Below, one piece after another: positions 1 to 10,610 of a stretch of 64,000 nt of DNA (its first letter is position 1; each line of letters opens with the position of its first letter). Made by a program: the position numbers and the translations under genes. This stretch comes from Strongylocentrotus purpuratus (taxonomy: Eukaryota > Echinodermata > Echinoidea > Camarodonta > Strongylocentrotidae): NCBI RefSeq assembly GCF_000002235.5, contig NW_022145601.1, positions 4,647,563 to 4,711,562 on the forward strand, written 5' to 3'. The notes under the pieces are model-generated. The model was not told the DNA's origin. It made no database searches and saw only the letters and a program-made list of their open reading frames with translations.

Positions 1-830
1 ACGCCTGCAATAATCCACAGTCCAAGTGGATTAGATATTCCCCAATTGTCACAGGTATATTTTGAATGCCACTGCATGAGCATAGCTCATGGTCTTACAA
101 GAGCCGACACAAGGGTCCAGGCTGCTGTTGAACAAAACTTGATCGTGAGTTAAGTTATAGTAACAAATCCTATGGAAATGTAGAAGCGGCCGTCGTTGTA
201 GAAAAGGTCGTTAGTTCAATGTCAGATAACAATTGGAAAATGTTGAGAAAGGCAGTGAAATCCGACGTCAGGGAAGAAAGGGATAAGAAGTGGGTCAGTA
301 AAACCCAAACGCTGGTGGTTCAAGGGCAATTACTAAACCTGTTAAACGAACAAAATGCCGATATATCATGGAAAAGCATAATATATAATCTTCCCAGAAG
401 AGTGTTAAGTTTTGCCGTTAGGGCTTCCATCGATGCACTCCCTACATTCCGTAATCTACAAAGATGGGGAAAGCGCCTAACAGGCAAATATGATCTTTGC
501 AATAATACGCAAACCCTACATCATGTATTAAACCATTGTCAAACGATGTTAACTCAAGGCCGGTATACATGGCGGCATGATAGTATTTTGAGCTACATAT
601 GGCAAGTAGTGCAATCATCTGAACTGGTATCAAACGAGAGCATACGTGTAAACGTCGATTTACCAGGTAGCATGACAAGTAACAGAAGTACTATTCCCGT
701 AAACATACTACCAACATCAGACCGCCCTGACATGGTCCTTTTTCGCCCACATGAAAAAGAAATATTCATCTTTGAGTTGACAGTTCCATTTGAGAATAAC
801 ATGTAATAAAATTGTACACTATGGTGCGTA
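1..830 (+). mobile_element. 3' part of a LINE with restriction-like endonuclease (R2/NeSL/Hero-like), decayed
   Basis: Bases 1-153 are open and read like the region between reverse transcriptase and endonuclease in elements carrying a restriction-like endonuclease (contains SGLDIPQLSQVY), then stop. A second open frame from 219 carries the endonuclease itself. The element enters the window already in progress, so its 5' end lies outside. No 3' tail is obvious after 830. The in-frame stop near 153 shows it is dead. Clade assignment within the restriction-like-endonuclease group is open. Confidence 0.65.
219..806 (+). pseudogene. Restriction-like endonuclease domain of a LINE (fragment)
   Basis: 195-codon open frame. 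A zinc-knuckle-like CNNTQTLHHVLNHC lies in the middle; the family usually has C-x2-C before the H and C, but here the first Cys position reads Tyr (KYDLC), so the knuckle is incomplete. The stretch GRYTWRHDSIL and the endonuclease core RPDMVLF followed by FIFELTVPFE fit the PD-(D/E)xK nuclease of R2-like elements, which nick target DNA for target-primed reverse transcription. The ATG is arbitrary because upstream element sequence is also coding-like. Confident about the domain class, less about the clade. Confidence 0.65.
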
Positions 831-1406
831 GAAATTGGATCAAGGGGATACATTTCTGAAGAAAATAGAGCAGCATTAAAAGGAGGATCGTTTAACCATG
901 TTAAATCTGAGATACACGGCCCTACGTGTTATCAGTGTCTATGATATGGTGTAATATTGAAGCCCTAAAAAAATTGCGCTTCAAAATGATCAAGCAGTGC
1001 CTCAAAAAAGTAAAAATCTTTGAGTGACCGGTTTTACCATACTCGTTTTCCCCAGTAGACTGTAGTGTTATGAAAACCGTCAGGCGAACGGTTTTCAAAA
1101 TTCGTAATTCCAATCATAAATATCTTGATAATCAGACAGACGATCGGCTTGCAAAGTCATGGGGTTCCTGACTGACCTAAAGGTTTATAATCATCATTGC
1201 ATCATGAGCTAAATCCAGAATTTTGTTTCAGAATCTGAGACAAAGTAACCGGATCCCTTTAAAAGGAATGTTAAAACTGATAATGGTATCAAAACAAATT
1301 AAGCATGTCTGTCAGACGCTTAGCCGACTAGCCTTAGTTACATCTTACGGAATCTACAAGCTCAGAAATGAACCACAGTGGACTGACACGGGGTACATGT
1401 CCGTCC
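831..1406. other. Non-coding stretch, nothing recognised
   Basis: AT-rich sequence after the LINE remnant. A 68-codon frame at 1223-1429 runs into the tandem repeat that follows and has no recognisable motif. No RNA gene or repeat edge was seen. Confidence 0.4.
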
Positions 1407-2092
1407 CTGACTCCCAGGTGCTTAAATAGTCACCCCCTCCCCTGAACATGTTGAAGAACCCGTCCTATTTAGAGGGTCGTTGCATTTTGTATACAATTAA
1501 TCTTACAAGGAGGAATAACAGTGCATGTACGAAGAAGATGTACTTTCATTTATTTACTTTTCTGCAAAATATGTATAACTATAATACGACAATGCTCGAA
1601 TGATGTTTACAACGATGCAATACCTATTATGAACTTATATATCATGCAATTCTACTATGAACAAATCTAAAAATGTTTATATTTAAGAAACCATTTAATA
1701 TTTAAATACTCCATGTATATCACTCTTCGTTCAGTGTAAATAATATAAGTCTCTGACTCCCAGGTGCTTAAATAGTCACCCCTCCCCTGAACATGCTGAA
1801 GAACCCATCCTATTTAGAGGGTCATTGCATTTTGTATACAATTAATCATACAAGGAGGAATAACAGTGCATGTACGAAGAAGAGGTACTTTCATTTCATT
1901 ATTTTTCTTCAAAATATGTATAACTATAATACGACAATGCTCGAATGATGTTTACAACGGTGCAATACATGTTATGAACATATATATCATGCAATTTTAC
2001 TAAGAACAAATCTAAAAATGTTTATCTTTAAGAAACCATTTAGTATTTAAATACTCCATGTATATCATTTTACGTTCGGTGTAAATAATATT
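1407..2092 (+). repeat. Tandem duplication, two copies of about 346 bp
   Basis: Copy 1 (about 1407-1752) and copy 2 (about 1753-2092) both begin ctgactcccaggtgcttaaa and stay alignable to gtgtaaataatat, with scattered substitutions and small indels. They are non-coding. The clean head-to-tail junction points to one duplication by unequal exchange or replication slippage. Confidence 0.9.
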
Positions 2093-3427
2093 TATCCGAG
2101 TATATAGAAAAACAAGCAAGCCACAAAATGATGGTGTTTATATCATGACCCACATTCGTAAAACAAACTAGTATTATTATCAAAATCATGGTAATAAAAT
2201 ACATGCCAGAGAAACTAGTGCATTATCGCAAAATCAAGCATAATGCACTTATTCATGGTTACATTTCTACTATTTATACTGGTATTTAAGATCGCCAAAG
2301 ATAGAATCGGATTGCCTATTACCGTTGAGGAATCTCAACTTCGTACTTCTCTTTCCATTATGTTGTTAACCACTTTCTATATATGCTTTATATGTTTCCT
2401 ATGTTGTACATGTTGTACTTGTCTTGTATACCCTGCCAGTGACACAGTTGTGTATTGTATACTACATTGTGTCATGGACCTGGGTTCAAATGTTTATACT
2501 TCTTTGTTTATTACGCTGAATAAAGATGAAACATATATACAAATAATGAATGTGTTATGAGTTCAATAGAACGTTAATCTTTCAACGAATACAATTATTT
2601 GCATTATTAAACGAATGAAAAACATTCATTATTTGTTTTATTTAAAATCTAATATATATCCCACCTTCATATAACATCAAATGTTGTGCTGCAGTGCGAC
2701 ATCACAACTACGGCAAATGACATGGGTCGCATGTAACCAAAAATGCACGCTCAATGACGTAATCGTTCAATAGATTATATTTTGAATATCATGTGACCAG
2801 CAATCCTCCAATCAAATTACAAGGATTGACTTAGATGTTATATCAAATATGATAATTAGTCGTGTAAGAATTTCCCTCTTGAAAAGAGTGTCAAACTTGT
2901 TTTAATGTCAGTATTTACAATCAATTAAAAAACCGTTTGGCTCGGGCTATTTTTCTTCTGTTAATACGCTTTAATAGAGATTTTGATATCCATGGAAGTG
3001 TAGAGCATGTTTTGATTCAACCATTATGTTGGGGAATTAGATTAATAGAATTATAAAAACGCAAGAGTATTTCCACCCAAAATCATCAAATTGATAATTA
3101 ACATCACCCTTGCCATATATATTTCTGATCAGTCGACCGAGTAAAGTGCAGATAAGGTATTTCATATCTATACAATAGATGAGAAAGCACATCCAATTAT
3201 AATACACGCGCATACACATCGTCGGTAAAATATGTCATCCTAGTATATAAACAAAAGCAACAAAACAAATAATCACATAAGGTATTATAGGAAAATGTCG
3301 GTCTCATGGGTCGTAAGTCTATCTAACCCTTAACCAAGTTGTCACATGGCACAAACCTCGAAATGGTCGATTCTGTAGAATGTATCCTTAACATTATGAA
3401 ATATTGAAAGATGTTGTTAAAACGTAT
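2093..3427. other. Non-coding upstream region of the NLR-like gene
   Basis: AT-rich. The 105-codon hydrophobic frame at 2243-2560 has a Cys-rich run but no known domain, and an AATAAA lies at its end, so it could be an old 3' end. If the gene at 3827 begins here, its promoter should lie in this region or in the repeat that follows. No TATA-initiator arrangement could be chosen. Confidence 0.35.
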
Positions 3428-4020
3428 TTATGTGACAGGCACAGTGAGAGTTTACAAGTCTCTAAAAAATGAAATTCTTTAGGAATAGACCGGTTCTGTC
3501 ATATATTCAAATGTTATGCATACTTTGTAAACAAAGGCTGTGCTTGACAACCTAAGAGCTTGCCCGAGGCTGACCCGACAAAGCAACACATAATTCAAGC
3601 AGGCTTGATTCTAAGTACTGTAGTTCATTTATTAATAACACGTTAATGGAATAACTCATCACTAGGTCCCCATGAAAGAAACATCTACATGTATAACATT
3701 TAATTTTTGTTTAATAATAAACCAAGCAATTTTAAGGACCTGTGCCTCAGGAGAATATTGAACTGCCATATGGTTGACTCCATGTTTGTGACTATGTGTC
3801 ATTTATGTATCTCTATTTCTCCTCAGCCTGGACACCTTCACGATGGGAAAGACACTTTCTAAAAAAAGTAAAAAGATTTATGAACCCCCGAAGGATGACA
3901 GACCAAGTACGAGGTACAGATATGTTAAGAATAAGTCCACCGTTATACATGTATAATTGTTGAAATTGCAATGGTCACAGAATGCTAATGACTGAGTAAG
4001 ATCATTTATCACATATAATT
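3428..4020 (+). repeat. Segmental duplication copy 1, carrying exon 1a
   Basis: Aligns by eye over nearly its whole length to about 4600-5165. Shared stretches include gcttgacaacctaa, agcttgcccgaggctg, agcaacacataattcaagca and cccccgaaggatgacagacc. The duplicated block contains intron-like flank, the splice acceptor tcctcag, a short coding exon and a gtacag donor, so an exon was copied together with its surroundings. Offset between copies is about 1.17 kb. Confidence 0.85.
3827..3913 (+). CDS. NLR-like receptor, exon 1a: N-terminal exon with myristoylation-like start
   Basis: Exon bounded by acceptor tttctcctcag and donor gtacag. An ATG at 3843 starts MGKTLSKKSKK, which fits the N-myristoylation signal M-G-x-x-x-S/T (Gly2, Ser6) followed by a Lys cluster, a known membrane-targeting pattern. 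It continues YEPPKDDRPSTR and ends in phase 2, which fits the phase of the DEATH exon at 6804. The frame is also open upstream of the ATG back to the acceptor (SLDTFT), so this may be an internal phase 2-2 exon of 87 nt rather than the first one. Assignment to this gene rests on phase and position and is not proven. Confidence 0.5.
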
Positions 4021-4599
4021 TCCAAAAAAAGTAAAATGTTTTCTATGTGATTTCAAAATTTCAAAGTACAAAACAATTCAAAAGTGGTATTTAGGCAGTA
4101 GCTTGTAGACCCAACCTTTTTTCCGATTTTGAGTTTTGTGTTGTTTGTTTTACTTATACCACCCTTGCTCATTTTGATCTCCAATCACTATAAACCTAAG
4201 GGTGCGTTTATGCTCAACTTTTTCAGGCCAGAATAAGACTTTTGTTACGCGTTTTTTTGTTCAAAACTTGGTTGCGTCCTTTCTCATTTTCGTAGAATCA
4301 CCGATAAACGGCGATCGTTATTTCACACAAAGGCGCGTTTTAAATCGGCCTTTTTTTTCTCCAAAAAGACGGTTTCTAGGGAAGTATAAACGTACAATCA
4401 TTTGTAAGTGTGTTTAAATGACGTCATCATAAACGTGTTTCCGGGTCACGTGAAAATCTATAACTAGCAAGACCCGTGGAAAATCCACGGTATGGGGGGG
4501 GGGGGGTGTTAATATATATTATATTAACATTAAAATATACGTTTTTTTGGTGAAGCAATGTGTGTTTGAAAGGACCTCAACTGCTCGTCACATATATTT
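4021..4599. other. Intron-like stretch between the two duplicated blocks
   Basis: Non-coding. It includes an 11-12-base G run near 4495. No gene was recognised; the 71-codon frame at 4202-4417 has no motif. Confidence 0.35.
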
Positions 4600-5165
4600 A
4601 CGTGACAGACGCAGTGAGAGTTAATAACAAGTCTCTGAAAAATGAAATTCGTCAGGAATAGACCGGTTTATTAACATATTCAAATGGTATGCATACTTCG
4701 TACGCAAAGGTTATGCTTGACAACCTAAAAGCTTGCCCGAGGCTGGCCCCACTAAGCAACACATAATTCAAGCAGACTTGATTCTAAGTACTGTAGTTCA
4801 TCATTAATAACACGTTTAATAGAATAACTCATCATTAGGTTCTCAGGAAAAAAACAGCTATAATATTTAATTAGTGTTAGTGAACCGGTCATTTTTCAGA
4901 ACTGGTGCCCCATGCTGGCAAATCTTGAACGACCATATGGTTGACCCCATGTTTGTGATTATTTATCATTTATGTTTCTCTATGTGTACGTTGACATTTC
5001 TTCTCAGCCTGGATACCTTTCGGAAACTTTCGGAAACTGAACCCCCGAAGGATGACAGACCAAGTACAAGGTACAGATATCTTAAGCATTAGTCCACCGG
5101 GATACATTTCTAGTTGTTAAATCTGCACAGGTCAAAGAATGCTTACTACTGTTAGACTATCTCTC
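4600..5165 (+). repeat. Segmental duplication copy 2, carrying exon 1b
   Basis: Second copy of the block at 3428-4020, with more substitutions and a rearranged start of the exon: the MGKTLSKK stretch is replaced by RKLSET, with the local repeat tttcggaaac twice in a row. Acceptor and donor dinucleotides are kept. Confidence 0.85.
5008..5070 (+). CDS. NLR-like receptor, possible cassette exon 1b (duplicate of exon 1a)
   Basis: 63 nt between acceptor acatttcttctcag and donor gtacag, reading (S)LDTFRKLSETEPPKDDRPST. Both ends are phase 2, so it could be spliced between exon 1a and the DEATH exon without breaking the frame, doubling the EPPKDDRPST motif. It has no ATG of its own, so it could not serve as the myristoylated start. 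Transcription is unknown; it may equally be a dead copy. Confidence 0.4.
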
Positions 5166-5234
5166 ACATTTCACATTAGTCAAACGACGGTTCCCTTCAA
5201 TCCAATCAAAGCTTTAACACGCAAGTACATATTT

Positions 5235-5535
5235 AGCCTTTAGAATTTCCTAAAAGAATATTCTTTTTGACTCTATTCTGGACTGTTTGCTTGATGTCGT
5301 CCCAAAGCTGTTCGATGTGAATTACATGCAGGGGTTTCTTGATTGCTACTCCATGAGCTCGATCCCGTTATATTCCAAGTATTGGTTGGCAATTTTGGCA
5401 AGGTGTGCTCGAGCAACATCGTCCATAAAGACAAAATCCCTTGCAATGACAGCTGCGTATAGAATCATATGTGGCTCCAATACATTATTGGTGGACCGTT
5501 ATGCTGATAACCAGCCTGGGGATGTTTCACAAAGA
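5235..5535 (-). pseudogene. Tc1/mariner-type transposase, C-terminal DDE fragment
   Basis: Read on the minus strand, the fragment gives NNVLEPHMILYAAVIARDF, then VFMDDVARAHLAKI, which matches the family's MDDNARPHRA segment with the second catalytic Asp. After stops and a frame change it gives IHIEQLWDDIKQTVQNRV, matching NPIEHLWD. At least one frameshift and two stops mean it is inactive. It lies inside the first intron of the NLR-like gene. No terminal inverted repeats were found nearby. Confidence 0.75.
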
Positions 5536-6803
5536 CGAAGATCGATTTTAAGTTAGACTGAACTATGGCAAGCTGTTCATGCCACTGTTTGCTCTTACCA
5601 TATACTGGCATTGGTCTCTGAACGGACGTATAAATCGTGGTCATACATTTACATAATTTACATTCGTTGATAGTTCATGATTGAAGGAAAATATGTTATC
5701 TAAAGATACTATTTTAGAGACAAATAGTAGGAGCAACCAGTGGCATAGATGGCCTGTCATAATTAAGTCCAACTCAAAGTCGATCTTAGTCTAGGTCCGT
5801 AATGCCATTGGTTCTTAATTCACCACACATCATATTGTTGTGTATTGTTTTTCATAACATTAACAAACAAACCTATTCAGAGTAATATGGTTTTCACCCA
5901 TTTATGTAATGCGATGAGATTGAGAGCTCATAGGCAGCTAACAGGAGAACATGTATCTAATTCATGTCTTTTAAATTTGAATAAAATGTCCAAACAAGCG
6001 ATTTAAGTTCTAAGAAGTATATGAAGTTATTCAAAAATAACAAGTAAGAAACATTTTAAGTCTTATTGAAATATGTAATTTAGTGGGATGAGAGATAGAG
6101 CCATCGGCGCCATAAACGCTTATAACCCATTTTAAAATATCATTGGTACGCATATACTATGAGTATTTTCCAGTATTTCCCGGAAATTTACAGACCCTGC
6201 ATGCATTTCCAGTATAATAACCTAGAAACTTTTTCTAAATGCTCTTTTTATGTTTAGTTGGTCTACTACAATGATTTCTTGACCAGGTACCAATATTAAT
6301 GTACATGTACTAATAATTAAGACACCAATATTTGAAAGGGTGTATGTATATAAGAGAGCACTAATTACAAAGGGAACGTATTCTATATCCTAAGAGAACG
6401 CCATTGCAGTTGAACAAATAGAATACTTTTCAATCTTAATGTAAAGGAATGGTTAAGTTCGAATATTTCATATTTCTTTTTGATTGAAATTTACCTAACA
6501 TGACTATAAGTATTTTTGAAGTCTTGAAATATATGTAGTCATTAAAGTTAAGAATACTACTAGCTCATATACTGGTATTTTACGGAAATGAACGAAATGT
6601 TAACTCTGTTTAATAATGAATCTCCATCATGGTGACATGAAAAATCAAGCATGAAGGAATTGGAAATTTACCAGGACGTTTCGTTACATTAGTCTCTTGT
6701 GATTAGTAATTCATGATATCCAATGAATAGAAGTCTTGATCAGCTGTGTAGTATAACTTTACATATATATTTGATCTAATTCTATGCTTTTTATGTATTA
6801 TAG
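5536..6803. other. Intron between the N-terminal and DEATH exons
   Basis: AT-rich and non-coding apart from the transposase fragment to its left. Ends with the acceptor tatgtattatag at 6803. No other feature seen. Confidence 0.5.
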
Positions 6804-7108
6804 TGGTCAAACGTCAATTCAAAGAAATGGATTCGATGACGTCATCATCAAAGTAGCAGACGCCATTTCAGAAGATTGTGATTTAAGGAGACTTGGAGTT
6901 GAGCTGGGAGTCCAGAATCCTAATATCAACAGGGCATTGGAGACGAATTGGGCTGGAGGTAAAAAGACCAGTAATGGAAACGTGATGATGCTTCAGAACT
7001 GGGCAGAGACGGTCAAATTATCGGAGCAACTCCCAACTCTCAGAGCAGCTCTCAAAAAGGTGGGCTTACTAGAGGTGGAAGAACAATGTTTCACAAGCAG
7101 CTGCAGCG
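6804..7108 (+). CDS. NLR-like receptor, DEATH-domain exon
   Basis: 305-nt exon from acceptor ttatag to donor gtaagt, entering in phase 2 and leaving in phase 1. The product has the death-fold helix pattern: VADAISEDCDLRRLGVELGV, then INRAL, a linker, then MMLQNWAETV and LRAALKKVGLLEVEEQ. DEATH domains bind other death-fold adaptors and oligomerise in immune and apoptotic signalling. Sea urchin NLRs are known to carry DEATH before NACHT, which matches the next exon. The phase fits both the upstream exons and the NACHT exon. No catalytic residues are expected. Confidence 0.8.
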
Positions 7109-8089
7109 GTAAGTTTCGCTATATAAATGAAATTGTAAATGGAAGTACTTGTAAAGCAACTTGATAACTTATCATATGGGAAAACTATGTCCTTAGTTTG
7201 AGTACAATTTTCCTTTACAAACTACATTGTATATCCACACCCAAAAACAGTTTCTATTATAAATTAGTTCAACGAGTGTTGCATTTGTATCCTCTGATAT
7301 TTTGAAAAAACATTCTTATGCACACATAATTACAAGAACGTGAAATAAATTGTTACACATAATTAACACAAGAGCTTAGTCCTTTTACGTGTCATTTAAG
7401 TTAATTTGTGTGCTGTAATTTTCATACTATTTATGAAATGATAGGAAATATTTCTTTCCTTGATGTGCTTGATGTTGACTATTTAATACACAGAGAATCA
7501 CGAAATAGGGTTCAACATAATATTACAGCATGGCTTATGCATATTATAGCATCTTATGCACATAAATTTTACTAGAACACGTGAAATAAAATGTTATACA
7601 GAATTAAATATTATAGATCATGTTCATCAGTATTTAGGTATTTTTCTGAAAGATCTATTATATTTCGATAAACGGAAGATAGTTAAAATGAAATTATGCC
7701 AAAATGTATTAGATTCCTTCTAAATGTTGCGTTGTGTGATTGTGTCAGTATACATCAGGGTGTACATGACATGTAAGCCAGTGGCATATCCAGCTAGAAT
7801 TGATAAGCCAAGGGAGGAATCCCACCCAACTGATAAACAACAAGAACTTTGGCAGCCAAAGACAGCCCGGCATACCACCTGCATATTTCACGCCATTGGT
7901 GTTAGAGGAAGGGGGGGGGGGGGGTTCAAACGCACGGATATGCGTCCATAGGCCGGGTTTATCCTCTATCCCCAAACAGAAACAGCTGTACGATTTCAAC
8001 CTACTCGGCAGTAATTTTGAACCAAGTTTGCATTTATTTTTCTTACTTACATTAATTTTTTGCAATATTGCTCTTCTCTATTTCCTCAG
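7109..8089. other. Intron between DEATH and NACHT exons
   Basis: Non-coding. Holds a 13-base G run near 7909-7922. Ends with the polypyrimidine tract and acceptor ctctatttcctcag at 8089. Open frames here on both strands carry no motif. Confidence 0.6.
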
Positions 8090-9630
8090 GTGACGGTGAG
8101 GCGATGCCAAGTGACATAATGAAGTTGAGAGAACAACTGAAAAGTAGATATCGCAATAAATTTGGTCAGATCAAAACATCGCCTGTGAACCCTGAGTCAT
8201 GGACAGGGCTTCAACACATCTATGTCAGTCTCGTCCTAATGTTGGGGTTGCGAGGGGAAAAGGAGGAGCCAATAGATTATGATGGGTTGTTTAAATTCCT
8301 CAAAACTGACACACCGACAGGTTTTGTAACACGATTAGCTTTCATTGGAGAAGCTGGTGTAGGGAAATCGACGCTGTTTGCTAAGATAGCTCTTGATTGG
8401 GCTGAGGGTAAAATTCTTCAAGAAATCAATCTGCTTTTTCTCGAATCATTTCGAGAGATTCAAGAGAGCGGATTCTTCGGGGATACTGTCATGGGCCATT
8501 TCCCAGATGATTCGGAAGTAAAGGGGGAAAGGGTTGATGAATATATCAGGAAAAATCAGAGAAAAGTCCTTATCTTATTGGACGGACTGGACGAGGCACA
8601 TATCGACATCAAAAAGCCAAATCGCAATGACGCTATCGTATCGATCGTAAGAGGAGAACGTTTCATTGATACCCCAGTCGTCATCACAACCCGTCCTTTT
8701 GGAGTAGATCAGATCAAGAGCATCACGGCGATTAATGACCATTACAGGTTCGGTAAGGTTAAGGGCTTCACAAAGAAAGACATGGCAACATATATAGAAA
8801 ACTATTTCAAAGATGATTCTGATTCTGCTTCGACCCTTATCAACTTCATTAACACAAACCAAATGGTTTCTGAGTACATGGCACCCTTCCCAATATTCTG
8901 CAGTATGCTATGTAGCCTGTGGAAAACGCCATTTGAACGGGACAATATTCAGACAATGGAAACATTCTCGCAACTCTTAAAGCGTCTAGTCTTTTCACTT
9001 CAGGAGCAATACTTTTCAAAACCAAATGAATTAGAAGACTGCTATGGAAGCCGCATGAAGAAAGCTAGTGACATTATGAAAGATATTGGTTGTATCGCGT
9101 TTCAAGGTCTGTTGGTTAAACAGCTCATCTTCGATGAAAAGGCGCTGGGCTCATGCACAGAGGCTGCACTTATTGCATGCCAGGTCGGTATTCTTAGCAA
9201 GGAAATAAGGCCGGCACCCTTGCAAATCAGAGAAAGTCAGCGAAAGCAATTCATCCAAGAATTTTCTTTCCCTCATAAGTTACTGCAGGAGTACATAGCG
9301 AGTTTCTACCTTGCATCGCTGTTCCACGAAGATCGTCAAGAATTCAACAGAATCCTGGCAGCCACTCTTTTAGAAGACTACGAGGAATTCAGATATGTCT
9401 TGTACTTCACTGCAGCTCATGGAGGGGAAGTAGGAAAGTCAGTCCTGGAAGCACTATGCAAGAAAGTTCATAACGTGAGGTTCATCATTCAGTGTGCATT
9501 TGAATGTCATGATTCAGAAGCCATTGATCCCGTCAGGAACCTGTTGAAGACGAAAACAGATCTTACGTTACCTTATAGTCTTTCATTCGCCGCATTTCTC
9601 GTCGCACTTGAACCAATAGGGAAGGAAGTA
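8090..9630 (+). CDS. NLR-like receptor, NACHT ATPase exon
   Basis: Large exon entered in phase 1 after ttcctcag. The pre-NACHT linker has LREQLKSRYRNKFGQIKTSP, typical of sea urchin NLRs. Walker A is GEAGVGKST (8347-8373), Walker B LILLDGLDEA (8569-8598), and the sensor segment is VVITTRPFG. Downstream are helical stretches (EFSFPHKLLQEYIASFYLA) as in the winged-helix/HD region. NACHT ATPases oligomerise on ligand sensing in the cytosol. The frame stays open to a TGA at 9808, but GAAGTA|GTAAGT at 9630/9631 is a strong phase-0 donor that fits the phase-0 LRR exon at 10416. Without splicing there, the product would end at 9810 and lack LRRs. The upstream ATGs at 8068 and 8104 are not thought to be the start. 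Confidence 0.85.
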
Positions 9631-10415
9631 GTAAGTTTCGTGAATAGAATTATTGACGTATCTAATTTCCATTCATCTAATTGTAAAATTTATCATATTG
9701 AGGGAATACTATCATCTGTTGAGATTTCATTAATTACATATGCAAATTGGCTAAAAACAAAAGAACAACTACGCATCATACCGTCTGTTATTTTTGTTTC
9801 AGCCTTCTGACCCATAATCATTTAGAACTGCCATGTTGGCATTATATAATGTATGTACTATATTGGGCTGTATTCAAATGTATGATCAGTCTAACATGAG
9901 AACGATAATCGTGTCACCATTTGCCTCTTCTTCATATATAAATGTAAAGGACTTACTAAGGAAGAGAATAACAATATACGGCTCTTTGAGAAAAAAAGAG
10001 AAAAGTTTAGGCCAGCCAAACAAACTATACAAGAAAAAAAAAGATCATATTAATTCAATATGCCTCCATAACTATTTCAATAGCCACCCATTTTCCAGGT
10101 ATATTTATTTCACATAATTAACAAAGACGATAAGTCTGAATTTGATTTGTACTGTTCATATCATTTTCCATAATTCGTGAGGATAAAGAATTTCTGTTTG
10201 TGTCCATGCTATTTACATAATACATGCTGTCAGAATCTGGCGCCATGGTGAAGACACTAAGAAAAAAATGTATAGGTGTGTCTTTTTTTCTTTTTACAAA
10301 TGATTGCCTGCTATACAAATAATTGCACAAATTAAACCATTAACATGGTATGTTTGATTATAATTATTGAAAGTATTATTGATAGAGTGAGTGCTAAAAT
10401 TCATTTGCTGTACAG
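9631..10415. other. Intron after the NACHT exon (partly still open frame)
   Basis: 9631-9807 continues the NACHT reading frame and would add 59 residues if retained. The rest is AT-rich and non-coding and ends with acceptor catttgctgtacag. An alternative donor nearer to 9810 cannot be excluded. Confidence 0.45.
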
Positions 10416-10610
10416 GTAAGGAGAAGTTCCTCGATTCGTGAAACATTGGGTGTTAGCGAGTCCTTCGAAGCTAACGCAGCATCGTCTGATGTAGCAGCAG
10501 CAGCAGTAGGACTCTTCACATTGCAGAACTTACGAGAGTTGTCCATTGAAACCAAGCATCTGGATGACAAATTCTACACAGGAATGTCTGCTGCAGCTCC
10601 ACAGTCCATG
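10416..10610 (+). CDS. NLR-like receptor, first LRR exon (divergent)
   Basis: 195 nt, phase 0 at both ends (65 codons), from acceptor gctgtacag to a weak donor gtttct. It contains GLFTLQNLRELSIETKHLDD and KFYTGMSAAAPQSM, clearly homologous to the second repeat of the eight later 165-nt exons (MPNLRSL, KLSDEFYSTMASEA). It is about ten residues longer at its N side. It carries a run of alanines (DVAAAAV). Its divergence suggests it is older than the tandem array. Confidence 0.7.

Noticed and set aside
2243-2560. 105-codon hydrophobic, Cys-rich frame
   Set aside because: No domain, no splice or start context, and composition is explained by AT-rich sequence; kept only as a remark.
7724-8093. 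Overlapping frames on both strands before the NACHT exon
   Set aside because: They cross the acceptor and the G run; no motif and inconsistent with the splice model.
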